A stretch of 39,076 bases of DNA from Calothrix sp. CSU_2_0 (GTDB taxonomy: Bacteria; Cyanobacteriota; Cyanobacteriia; Cyanobacteriales; Nostocaceae). Every line of letters starts with the position of its first letter. Position 1 is the stretch's first letter. The notes beneath the pieces are model-generated. The model worked only from the letters and a program-made list of their open reading frames with translations. It did no database searches and was not told where the DNA came from. Of the stretch, positions 24,231 to 32,916 are shown one piece after another. The translations under genes and the position numbers were made by a program. The DNA is taken from assembly GCA_012034595.1 (NCBI GenBank), contig JAAUPE010000060.1, forward strand, positions 1 to 39,076, read 5' to 3'.

Positions 24231-26951
24231 TTATTTCGGTAAAATTTGACAAGCAATACTATTACTTGAGAAGCCAGAAGATGTGATATTTGCTGCTTGT
24301 GCAACCAAGTTTATATCACCATTTTTATCTCTAACCCAACCTTGTGCTTCGATAATAGGAGTCTGGGAATGGCTGACAGTAGGAATATCGATCGGAATGT
24401 GGAATTGTGAGGAGGTAGAAGATGAAAAAGTATTTAATGTCACCCATCTACCTGTTTCCACATCACCTTGTAATGGCTCCACTGGACTTGGTGCGATTCC
24501 CCCACGTCCCGTAGCTGTGAAAGAATTACGTCTAGCTGTATTTCCAGGGTTACAATTTGATGCGATTTGTTGCGATGCATCCGTCAAACCTGTGGGTAAC
24601 TCAAGTAAACCACGACTGGGGTCAACATCAGGTGTATTCACTACTATTAAACCTGCTTGACCAAACTTAGAACTAGCATCAATATCATTAGTTTTGTTGA
24701 TTTCGCTGGAATTCCCAACGGCTAAATTAAATATAGTACGGGCATTAATTTTAATATTGCCACCATTCCCAGTGAAAGCATTTGCTGTAATATCGCTGTT
24801 TTCTCCAGGGAATGCCACAATAAAACCATCTTTAGCATTGATATTAATATTACCTCCATCACCGGGTTTATCAGCAGTTCCCGCAGTCGCAGAGATGGAA
24901 CTATTGCCACGTAAAATTAATAATTTTTGCAAATTGAGAGTAATGTCACCACCATTACCAGAGTTACTCTGAGCATTAAGTTTACCACCATCGCTTAAAG
25001 TAATATTTGCAGCAGTAATATCTAAATTTCCAGCACCTTTGGCAGCATTAGTAGAATTAAGACTACTGACAGCAATTTGAGCTTGATTTTCCACAGTCAA
25101 TTTATCGGTTGTAATGCTCAAAGAACCACTTTTACCCGTAGCTTCGGGAAAACCGATAAAATCTCCACCAGTTACCCCACCAGAAGCACTAAGTATTGCA
25201 GTGGGAAAAAGTCCATTTTTGCTCGTACCCGACAATGAAATATTCTTAGCATTAATGGTCAGATTACCAGCATCACCGCTACCCAAAGTCGAAGTTTGAA
25301 TAATTGCACCATCCCGCATATTCAAGCTGTTAGTCTTGATAGTCAAGGGTGCAGCATTACCCGAAGAATTGCGATCGCTACTCGCCAATATACCACTATT
25401 AACTACGGGATTATTTTGTCTGGAAACAACTTCTCCACTACCTTTCAAAGCTATTCCCGATAATTCAATACTGTCTGCTTCCACAAGTATTTTACCAGCA
25501 GCACCATCCGCAAAAGTAATAGAACTAATTTGTGCCCCATTAAATAGACGTAACTGATTTGTTTTAATTGCCAATTCTCCAGCAAAAGCTTTTCCGAAAG
25601 TTTGTGCAAAAATACCGCTACTTCTATTACCTGTATTTGATATACCTGTCGCTGTTAACGAGTCTTTTGCATTAATGTTAATATATCCTCCTTGCCCCAA
25701 TCCTAGAGTATTAGAAGATATTTGCGCTCCTTCTTGTAACGATAATTGTTGTGTCTCAACGTTGATATTTCCGGCTTGACCAGTACTTCGTGTATTTGTA
25801 AGAATACCAGTGTTAGAGCCAGCAGATTCAATAAATTTAGTTTTGATAATAATATTACCACCAACTCCAGCAGCGCGATTATCAGAAAATAAAATTGCTC
25901 CATCTTTAATCAAAAGTTTATTCGCAAAAATAAGCAAATTTGTACCTTTCCCAGAGGCATTATTTGCAAGTTGCGAGAATAAGATACTAGAACTACCAAA
26001 CAATTCCACATTTTCGCTTACATTTATGGTTATATTACCTCCATTTCCTTTACCAGAAATAGTAGATACCATGAGCGAACCATCTTCTATTTTCATATTT
26101 CTAGAATTAACCGCAGCATCACCACCTGTATTGCCACTAATGTTAACTCTTGAACCTTGAGATAGTCGAATATTTCCAAATTCTTGTATTCCTGTATATC
26201 CCAAAGAAAAACCTGTATCAGTCGAGTTTACATTTACTAATCCGGGACTGGCAACACTACCTAATTCTATCTTTCCATTTAATGCCGTAAGATAACCACC
26301 AGGCAATTCAACATTACCACCCACAAGCGCTAAGGTTTTACTTGGTTTTACTGATAAACCCACATTACTTGATATTGATTGATTAATTATTTCACCTGAA
26401 TTTATTCCAAATTGTAAGCCAGTAGGAACACTTACTGTTAACAACGTTTGATTATTTGTGGGATTAATAGTACTAAACTCACCACCATTACTCAGCTTGA
26501 TACTATTAGCAGTACTCGCAATAAAAGAACCACCAATATTTAAAGCAGCATCTTTCCCAAAAAATATACCATTTGGGTTAATTAAAAATAAATTGGCAGA
26601 ACTCGCAGCACCATTATTTTGTAATATCTCAATTAATCCATCAATTTTTGATGGAAATACACCAGTAACACGAGAAAGAATATTTGCTATACCTGTATCA
26701 TGTTGAAAAGATGCTTTGCCTCCATTTGGAATCGAAAAATCACTAAAACTATGAAATAAATTGCTTCCTGCTTCTGTTCCTCCTGTAATAATTGCGGTGC
26801 TACTATTTTGATTGACGACAGTGGGATTAGTTAAAGTATTATCTGGAATTACTTGGGCTAATGATGGGGAAATGACAATGAGATAAAATAAAGATAAATG
26901 AGTAAAAAAATATAAAGGTAGAAGAGGTTCCCGCATTGCAGAATTAAGCAT
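24231..26951 (-). CDS. TpsA-type exoprotein (filamentous haemagglutinin N-terminal domain)
   Basis: This is a 906-aa surface or secreted beta-helix protein. It has a signal peptide (LPLYFFTHLSLFYLIVISPSLAQ), then the two-partner-secretion domain: GGTEAGSNLFHSFSDFSI, NILSRVTG and the invariant LFLINPNGIFFG, then GGSFIAST. Long stretches of right-handed beta-helix repeats follow, with recurring GGNITI, SGNAAPLTIKT and GDAGNLTINAKNI. The C-terminus carries LPTGLTDASQQIASNCNPG, PLQGDVETGRWVTL and IIEAQGWVRDKNGDINLVAQ, shared with the second TpsA gene. Export normally needs an FhaC/TpsB pore, not found in this window. No clear ribosome-binding site precedes the ATG at 26951. Confidence 0.92.
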   Translation of the reverse strand: MLNSAMREPLLPLYFFTHLSLFYLIVISPSLAQVIPDNTLTNPTVVNQNSSTAIITGGTEAGSNLFHSFSDFSIPNGGKASFQHDTGIANILSRVTGVFPSKIDGLIEILQNNGAASSANLFLINPNGIFFGKDAALNIGGSFIASTANSIKLSNGGEFSTINPTNNQTLLTVSVPTGLQFGINSGEIINQSISSNVGLSVKPSKTLALVGGNVELPGGYLTALNGKIELGSVASPGLVNVNSTDTGFSLGYTGIQEFGNIRLSQGSRVNISGNTGGDAAVNSRNMKIEDGSLMVSTISGKGNGGNITINVSENVELFGSSSILFSQLANNASGKGTNLLIFANKLLIKDGAILFSDNRAAGVGGNIIIKTKFIESAGSNTGILTNTRSTGQAGNINVETQQLSLQEGAQISSNTLGLGQGGYININAKDSLTATGISNTGNRSSGIFAQTFGKAFAGELAIKTNQLRLFNGAQISSITFADGAAGKILVEADSIELSGIALKGSGEVVSRQNNPVVNSGILASSDRNSSGNAAPLTIKTNSLNMRDGAIIQTSTLGSGDAGNLTINAKNISLSGTSKNGLFPTAILSASGGVTGGDFIGFPEATGKSGSLSITTDKLTVENQAQIAVSSLNSTNAAKGAGNLDITAANITLSDGGKLNAQSNSGNGGDITLNLQKLLILRGNSSISATAGTADKPGDGGNININAKDGFIVAFPGENSDITANAFTGNGGNIKINARTIFNLAVGNSSEINKTNDIDASSKFGQAGLIVVNTPDVDPSRGLLELPTGLTDASQQIASNCNPGNTARRNSFTATGRGGIAPSPVEPLQGDVETGRWVTLNTFSSSTSSQFHIPIDIPTVSHSQTPIIEAQGWVRDKNGDINLVAQAANITSSGFSSNSIACQILPK

Positions 26952-26973
26952 ATCTGTTCTGTAATTAATAATG

Positions 26974-26999
26974 TAGAGACGTTACATATAACGTCCCTA
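26974..26999. repeat. TAGAGACGTTA palindrome, copy 1
   Basis: TAGAGACGTTACATATAACGTCCCTA is an imperfect palindrome just upstream of the TpsA gene. Near-identical palindromes lie at 35585-35610 and, more diverged, at 28834-28864. This is a dispersed intergenic hairpin family. Confidence 0.65.
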
Positions 27000-27063
27000 A
27001 AATTTATCTTGAAACCTATTTTACAACTATTAGGCGAGATACTAACTTTATTCGCCAAAGCCC

Positions 27064-28662
27064 TTAAACTAAATTAATATCAAGGCTAGGTACAAAGCTA
27101 ATACCGGACGAAAGAGTTGCAAACTGTACTGCTGCAATACCATCGCTAGATGAAGCATCAAACAATAATGCACCAGTGCTACTGTTATAGCTAAATTGAT
27201 TAGTGGAAGTTGCACCAAAACCGACTTTAGAAATCTGAATTTTATCCCCTTCAGAGTAATTAAAGTCAGTAATATTATCAATACCTTCTTGGTAGGTATT
27301 AGCAGGAAAAGAATTTGCTGTCAAAGATTCAAAAACAAAGGCATCAGCACCAAAACCACCTGTAAGGGTATCATTCCCATTTTTACCAATGAGGGTATCA
27401 TTTCCAATACCACCATTAAGAATATTGTCGTACTGATTACCAGTAATGGTATTATTTAAATCGTTGCCAGTACCATTGTATTTATCATACCCTTCCAAAA
27501 TTAGATTATCTAACCCGGCTCCTAATGTCCAATCAACAGAGGCTTTGACTGTTTCTATTCCAGTTTGGGGTGAATCGATAATTTTATCGTTTACATTATC
27601 AACGATGTAAATATCATTGCCAAAACCACCTTCTAAAGTATCTGCACCACCAAAACCACCATCAAGAATATCATTCCCATCACCACCATTTAAATAGTCA
27701 TCACCATAATCTCCATAAAGTTTATCATCCCCACTTCCACCAAAAATATTGTCGTTACCATTGTAACCATTTAGTTCGTCATTACCATTTTTACCTTCAA
27801 GGGTATTATTTTGACTATTTCCGTAAATCTTGTTATTGAGATTATTACCTATTCCCTGAGTAGCATTATCAGTTAAATAAAGGTGATCTAATCCCGACCC
27901 CAAAGTCCAAGAAACAGAAGAATAAACAGTTTCTACCCCTGTTCCTGGTGAGTCAATAATTTTGTCATTGACGTTATCAACTATGTAAATATCATCCCCG
28001 TTACCACCTTCCAAAGTATCCGCACCAGTACCACCATCTAAATAATCTTTACCATCTCCACCATTGAGATAATCATCTCCTTCACCACCAAGAAGATAAT
28101 CATTTCCTTCTTTCCCCCAAATTTTATCGTTACCTTTTTGCCCAAAAACGATATCATTACCTTTACCAGCATCTACAGTATCGTTACCAGCACCAGTAAG
28201 TACAGTATCATCACTAGTGTCGCTATTATTGACACCTTTTAAATCGATATTATTAGCCGAATCATCACCTTTTGTTTTACGGCTAGGTTTTTCATCGTCA
28301 TAAATGACTACATATGCAGTTTGGGTTGTAGAAGCTGTATTTAACTCAATCGGAAAAGTTCGATTATCTGAAGAATCTGGTGAACCATAATCATCACCAT
28401 TCCCTACCAGTTTTATCCCATCTTTTTCTTGGAACTCATAAACATCTTGATTGAAACCGATAGTCGAACTATCAACCGTTAAAGCAAAAATATTATCCCC
28501 ATCGCTAAATTTATCATTGTATATCTTGACAGGAAGATTTGCTTTACCGCTACCATCTACAACAATATCTTCGCTGCCAGAAGGAATCTCAAAATCAGAT
28601 GGTGCACCAGGTCCTGGGTTTCCTTGCTCACCCCAGATTGGGTCTATTTCAAAATCTGGCAT
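27064..28662 (-). CDS. Large RTX calcium-binding protein, predicted type I substrate
   Basis: This 532-aa acidic protein starts at ATG 28662 with AGGAGA about 9 nt upstream. The N-terminal ~130 residues resemble a Calx-beta-like strand module (FALTVDSSTIGFNQDVYEFQE ... QTAYVVIYDDE). Then come RTX nonapeptides of the type GGxGxDxLxG (GKGNDIVFGQKGNDKIWG, GGEGDDYLNGGDGKDYLDGG and more) in two blocks. Each block is followed by a related ~55-residue segment (IYIVDNVNDKIIDSP ... WTLGSGLDHLYL). The C-terminal ~70 residues (GIDNITDFNYSEGDKIQISK ... FVPSLDINLV) are nearly the same as in the small RTX protein and fit a type I secretion signal. RTX repeats fold on Ca2+ outside the cell. No N-terminal signal peptide is present. 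Confidence 0.9.
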   Translation of the reverse strand: MPDFEIDPIWGEQGNPGPGAPSDFEIPSGSEDIVVDGSGKANLPVKIYNDKFSDGDNIFALTVDSSTIGFNQDVYEFQEKDGIKLVGNGDDYGSPDSSDNRTFPIELNTASTTQTAYVVIYDDEKPSRKTKGDDSANNIDLKGVNNSDTSDDTVLTGAGNDTVDAGKGNDIVFGQKGNDKIWGKEGNDYLLGGEGDDYLNGGDGKDYLDGGTGADTLEGGNGDDIYIVDNVNDKIIDSPGTGVETVYSSVSWTLGSGLDHLYLTDNATQGIGNNLNNKIYGNSQNNTLEGKNGNDELNGYNGNDNIFGGSGDDKLYGDYGDDYLNGGDGNDILDGGFGGADTLEGGFGNDIYIVDNVNDKIIDSPQTGIETVKASVDWTLGAGLDNLILEGYDKYNGTGNDLNNTITGNQYDNILNGGIGNDTLIGKNGNDTLTGGFGADAFVFESLTANSFPANTYQEGIDNITDFNYSEGDKIQISKVGFGATSTNQFSYNSSTGALLFDASSSDGIAAVQFATLSSGISFVPSLDINLV

Positions 28663-28833
28663 AATTTTTTCTCCTGAGTCTGTCTACTTGCTTACACAAA
28701 TAACCGCATCATTAGCTGACTTTACGTAATGCTTTACAAGTCTTTACGTTGCAAAATTCACGATGAATTATTTCTGCGATCGCTCATCTATACGGTCACA
28801 TTTTTGGTTTATGCAGTAGTCACGAAAAAAAAT

Positions 28834-28864
28834 TGTAGAGACATAGCAATGCTACATCTCTACA
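28834..28864. repeat. TGTAGAGA palindrome, diverged copy
   Basis: TGTAGAGA ... TCTCTACA forms an 8-bp outer stem with an inner GTAGCA/TGCTAC-like stem, in the gap between the two RTX genes. It resembles the palindromes at 26974-26999 and 35585-35610. Confidence 0.5.
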
Positions 28865-28905
28865 TCATGCATGATTTATGGACAGATTCAGGTTAGTTCG
28901 CTAAT

Positions 28906-28940
28906 GCGATAAGCGGAGCTTAATGCCAAGGGCATATCGC
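28906..28940. repeat. 35-bp palindromic repeat, copy 2
   Basis: It begins GCGATAAGCGGAGCTTAA and ends GCATATCGC, matching the copy at 10229-10263 at 28 of 35 positions. It lies 5 bp beyond the stop codon of the small RTX gene, where it could act as a 3' hairpin. Confidence 0.65.
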
Positions 28941-28945
28941 ACTCA

Positions 28946-29611
28946 TTAAACCAAGCTGATATCTAAAGAAGGAATAAATCCAATTCCTAGATTAGCTTGC
29001 AGTGTTGCAAACTGTGAACCATTGAAAGTTAATGCACCAGAGTTGTTGTTGTAAGCGAATTGGCTAGTAGAGCTTGCACCGAAACCAGACTTGGAAATTT
29101 GTATTTTGTCACCTTCTTGGTATTTGAAGTCGGTAATCGTATCGATACCTTCCCATAAGTTGTTGAAGACAAACTTGTCAGCACCAGCACCACCAGTGAG
29201 TTTGTCATTTCCATAACCACCAACTAAGGTGTCATTGCCATTTTCACCATTGAGGGTATCATTTCCATTACCACCACTGAGGTAGTCATTACCGTCAAAA
29301 CCAAGCAAGTAATCATTGCCATTTTCACCGTAGAGCTTGTCATCTCCAGTCCAACCATCGAGGGTGTCGTTACCGTCGTAACCAAGCATGTAATCATTAC
29401 CGCTATCACCAAAAAGATAGTCATCTCCAGTCCAACCATCAAGGGTGTCGTTACCAGCACCACCATAGAGTGAATCGTTGCCAGTACCACCATTTACATA
29501 GTCATTACCACCTTTTGCATAAACTTTGTCGTTTCCACCGTAAGCGTAAATATTGTCTGCATACTCTGTTCCGTGGATAACATCGTTGTAGTTTGTTCCG
29601 TAGATATTCAT
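28946..29611 (-). CDS. Small RTX calcium-binding protein, predicted type I substrate
   Basis: This 221-aa protein begins MNIYGTNYNDVIHGTEYADN directly with RTX repeats and continues with about ten GGxGNDxLxG-type nonapeptides. The C-terminal ~70 residues (GIDTITDFKYQEGDKIQISK ... FIPSLDISLV) closely match the large RTX protein's tail. It has no N-terminal signal. I prefer ATG 29611: RTX similarity starts there, whereas the 17-residue extension to 29662 is Arg/Ser-rich and unlike the family. Only a weak AAGAGAA site lies upstream. It is probably secreted through the ABC/HlyD pair downstream and folded by external Ca2+. Confidence 0.88.
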   Translation of the reverse strand: MNIYGTNYNDVIHGTEYADNIYAYGGNDKVYAKGGNDYVNGGTGNDSLYGGAGNDTLDGWTGDDYLFGDSGNDYMLGYDGNDTLDGWTGDDKLYGENGNDYLLGFDGNDYLSGGNGNDTLNGENGNDTLVGGYGNDKLTGGAGADKFVFNNLWEGIDTITDFKYQEGDKIQISKSGFGASSTSQFAYNNNSGALTFNGSQFATLQANLGIGFIPSLDISLV

Positions 29612-29865
29612 GATTTGTTCTCTTTTTCTAGACCTTGTTGTGTGTGTTGAAGATTGATTCACTAGAATCGCTTTTTAAGCTTGCTTCTGGTGTAAACCTC
29701 TCTTCTGTTGCTCTGTACGACTGCTTTTTTGGTTTATGCACTGAGTCAGAAATTATTTTGAAAAAAAATTGAAAAAGCTGGAAATGCTTGTGGAAACTAA
29801 TATCCCCAACATCTTGAAAGAAGTCGGGGATATGAAAGTCAATATAATTCTGTTTCTTGAGTTTC

Positions 29866-32264
29866 TCAAGAATTCTCAGAGCAAGCAATCTTAGAATTCA
29901 AAGCCGAATAGGGTAGAATATCAGATGATTGTGCAATCAAGATAACATCACCATTTTTATCTCGAACCCAACCCTGCGCTTCAATAATAGGACTATGGGA
30001 GCGAGTATAAGTGTGAGAGGATGAAGAGATAGAAGCGGAATTTAATGTCACCCATCTACCTGTTTGAACTTCACCTTGTAACGGTTCCACTGGACTTGCT
30101 GCTATTCCTCCACGTCCTGTGACTGTGAATGAATTACTTCTAGCTCTATCTCCGGGTTTACAGCTAGATGCGATTTGTTGTGATGCGTCTGTTAAACCTG
30201 TGGGTAATTCAAGTAAACCACGATTGGCGTCAATATCAGGTGTATTCAGAATTACTTCACCTGCCAAGCCAAATTCGGAACTCGCATCAATATCATTACT
30301 AATGTTAACTGGAAATGACTTGCGTTCAGCTAAATTAAATATACTCAAGGCAGTAATGTTAATTTTGCCTCCTTGTCCCTTGAATGCATTGGCAATAATA
30401 TCATTATTTTGGTTCGGGAAGGCGACGATAAAACCATTCGGTGCATTAATAGTGATGTTACCCCCTTTTGCTTCGTTAAATGCTTGGGCTGAAACCAAAC
30501 TTTGGTTTTCTAAGCGTAGTAATTTGAGATTTTCTAGGGTTATGTTTGCACCTTCACCTGCATTGGTTTCTGCGGTCAGTTTTCCTTGGTTGAGTCGAAT
30601 TGTCGAAGCATTTACTGCTAAGTTACCTGCTGTACCTTTTCCTTTTGTCGCACTTACCGTTATTTCTGCTCCATTTCTGACTGTTAAGTTTCTCGTGTTC
30701 ACCCTAATATCTCCCCCTTTCCTGTTGCTGGGATGGAAGGGGAATTTCTACCTCGATCGACATCACTCAGATTACCAACTTCAGCAACTAATTTACTGCG
30801 AAGCTGACCATTTGGGGAAGTACCGATTAATTCCACTGCATCCAAAACATTTAATTCTATATCTCCCCCGTTTCCGGAACTAAATGTCGAAGCGGATAAT
30901 TCTGCTCCATCTCGAATCTGCAACTTTTGAGTATTAATAGTCAATTTTCCCGCATTTCCAGAACCTCTAGTCTGCACGGAAATTCCACTGGAACGCAAAC
31001 CCCCTGATGCAGTAAATGTACCAATCAACTCGACAGAATCCGATGCATTAATTGTTATACCTCCTCCAACTCCATCAGTACTATTACTTGCTGATATTCG
31101 TCCTCCATTGCGAAGAATTAATTTTTGGGTATTAATTGTCAATTCTCCGGGAATTTTTCCGTTTTCTCGATTATCAGTGGAAAATGAACTGGGAAAGCGA
31201 CGATTATCTTGAGGATTATCTGCGGTTGTACCACTCAGTTCCACCAACTCGGAAGCAGTCACAATTAGCTTTCCTCCCCTTCCTCCTTCGATGCTTGTAG
31301 ATTCAATCTGGGAACCTTCTTTTAATGTCACCTTTCTAGCTTGGATTTGAATATCACCCCCACCAATACCGCTAGCATCTACCGCAGTCGCTTTGGAAAA
31401 TGAAATATCTCCAAAGTTGGAGATACCTTCATAACCCAAAGAAAAACCTTTTTCGTTCGGTGTCAAGCTGACTAAACCAGTACCCGCAACACTGCCTAAT
31501 TCAATCCGTCCTTCGGCTGTTTTCAATGTACCACCCTCCAGGGCGACATGACCTCCCACTAAGGCTAAAGTACGATTGGGCTGTACCCGCAAAGCATCTT
31601 TAGTATCAAGAATAGGGGTTTCCGATCTTCTTAAACCTCGACCGTTTCCTTGTACTAAAATGTTTCCTGGATTCCCTGCAAATTGTAAACCAATGGGTAC
31701 GCTGACAGTTAGCAGTGGTGTTTTTTCTGGTGCAGTGGCACTAAAGTTACTACCATCAGCAAATTTGAGACTGCTGGCTGTACTTGCAATGAATGAACCC
31801 CCCACATCGAGTCTGGCATTTTGTCCAAAAATTATCCCGTTAGGATTGATGAAAAATAAATTTGCGTTACCGTTTACACCAAGAGTTCCCAGAATCTGCG
31901 AGGGGTTATTACCTGTGACTCTGCCCAAAATATTATTGATTCCTGACGGGTTTGCAAAATATACTTGCTGTCCATTTTTGACATTGAATTCGCGAAAGCT
32001 GTGAAATAAATTATTTCCTTTGATGACACCACCATCAATGCGATCGCTCGTAACGCCTGTTTTAATTTTTACATTAGAGGTGACAAATGAGCTTCCATTA
32101 CCTAATGTTTCATCAGCACTAATTTGGGCTTGGGTAATATTGGGGGCAAGCGTAACAGTTATTCCTCCCATAAATACAAATATATGAGAAAAAATCCAAG
32201 GATACTTGAAACAAGTTACAGACTTTTTTTTGTCGAATAATCGATGATTTTTCATATTTCTCAT
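29866..32264 (-). pseudogene. Second TpsA-type exoprotein, frameshifted at a G-run
   Basis: This paralogue of the TpsA gene at 24231-26951 has a signal-like N-terminus (IFSHIFVFMGGITVTLAPNITQAQ), the TPS domain (GGVIKGNNLFHSFREFNV, NILGRVTG, LFFINPNGIIFG, GGSFIAST), beta-helix repeats, and the same C-terminal blocks (LPTGLTDASQQIASSCKPG, PLQGEVQTGRWVTL, IIEAQGWVRDKNGDVILIAQ). The frame breaks at a run of five G (plus strand C5, 30713-30717). Six G would give TGKGGDIRVNTRNL and one protein of about 798 aa. As read, the 521-aa product stops at 30699, leaving a secreted N-terminal form. This may be phase variation, a young pseudogene, or a homopolymer read error. Confidence 0.88.
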
Positions 32265-32916
32265 AAGTTTTTCTACAGTTCCCCAAAAGTTGAAATTAGA
32301 TTAAAAAGTAATATCCAGAGCGATAAATAATTAACGATGAGATTTTTTAGGATTTTTGACTTTACCTCCTATTTTTTGTCTCGAATACCAGTGATAAATT
32401 AACTAATTGAACACTAACTTACATCAAAAATACTTAATCTATGAGATTTATATCGATTGATAAATGTAACTGTTTTTACCAATAATAAAATGTATTTAGT
32501 TAAATCTACTAATATTTAAATAACTAATAAATAGAATGATGGTTAATTGCTTGCGATCGCAATTAATTCTCTAGGTCTATTAAAACATAAAATTAACCAA
32601 AGTGTATTCCCAAATAACAGATTTTTGTAATTTATAAAGCAATACGGTTCAGTTAAGACTCAACTATTCAATATTTTAAACCGCCATAGATGCGGTAGAC
32701 GAGCGGAGCGAGGCTTCTCGAAGAGTGCAGCTACTTGCAGAAGTCGCTACGTGCCTACCGAAGGTAGACGCAGAGAGAATAAAGAAATAGCTTAAGTCAA
32801 CTGTATTGATTTATAAAGAATACACTTGCATCCAAGTATAAAAAATAAAAGCCAAATTTCGTAGGAAACTAGGTTTTTTATTCATTAAATATAAATTTAC
32901 TGAATCAAAACAAAAT
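32265..32916. other. 652-bp intergenic region with palindrome cluster
   Basis: This is an AT-rich, non-coding stretch between the TPR-CHAT gene and the second TpsA gene. A GC-rich patch at about 32685-32775 holds several small hairpins (CTTCTCGAAGAG, CTACCGAAGGTAG), like the repeat clusters at 1-177 and 38640-38830. I found no ORF with a credible start. A promoter for the downstream TpsA/RTX genes may lie here but I cannot point to it. Confidence 0.5.

Noticed and set aside
24283-26706. Several long plus-strand ORFs opposite the TpsA gene
   Set aside because: They are antisense shadows of a repetitive beta-helix gene; no ribosome-binding sites and no family resemblance.
29224-29493. Met/Val/Thr-rich ORF inside the small RTX gene
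   Set aside because: It is the RTX repeat read in another frame; the composition is an artefact of the nonapeptide codons.
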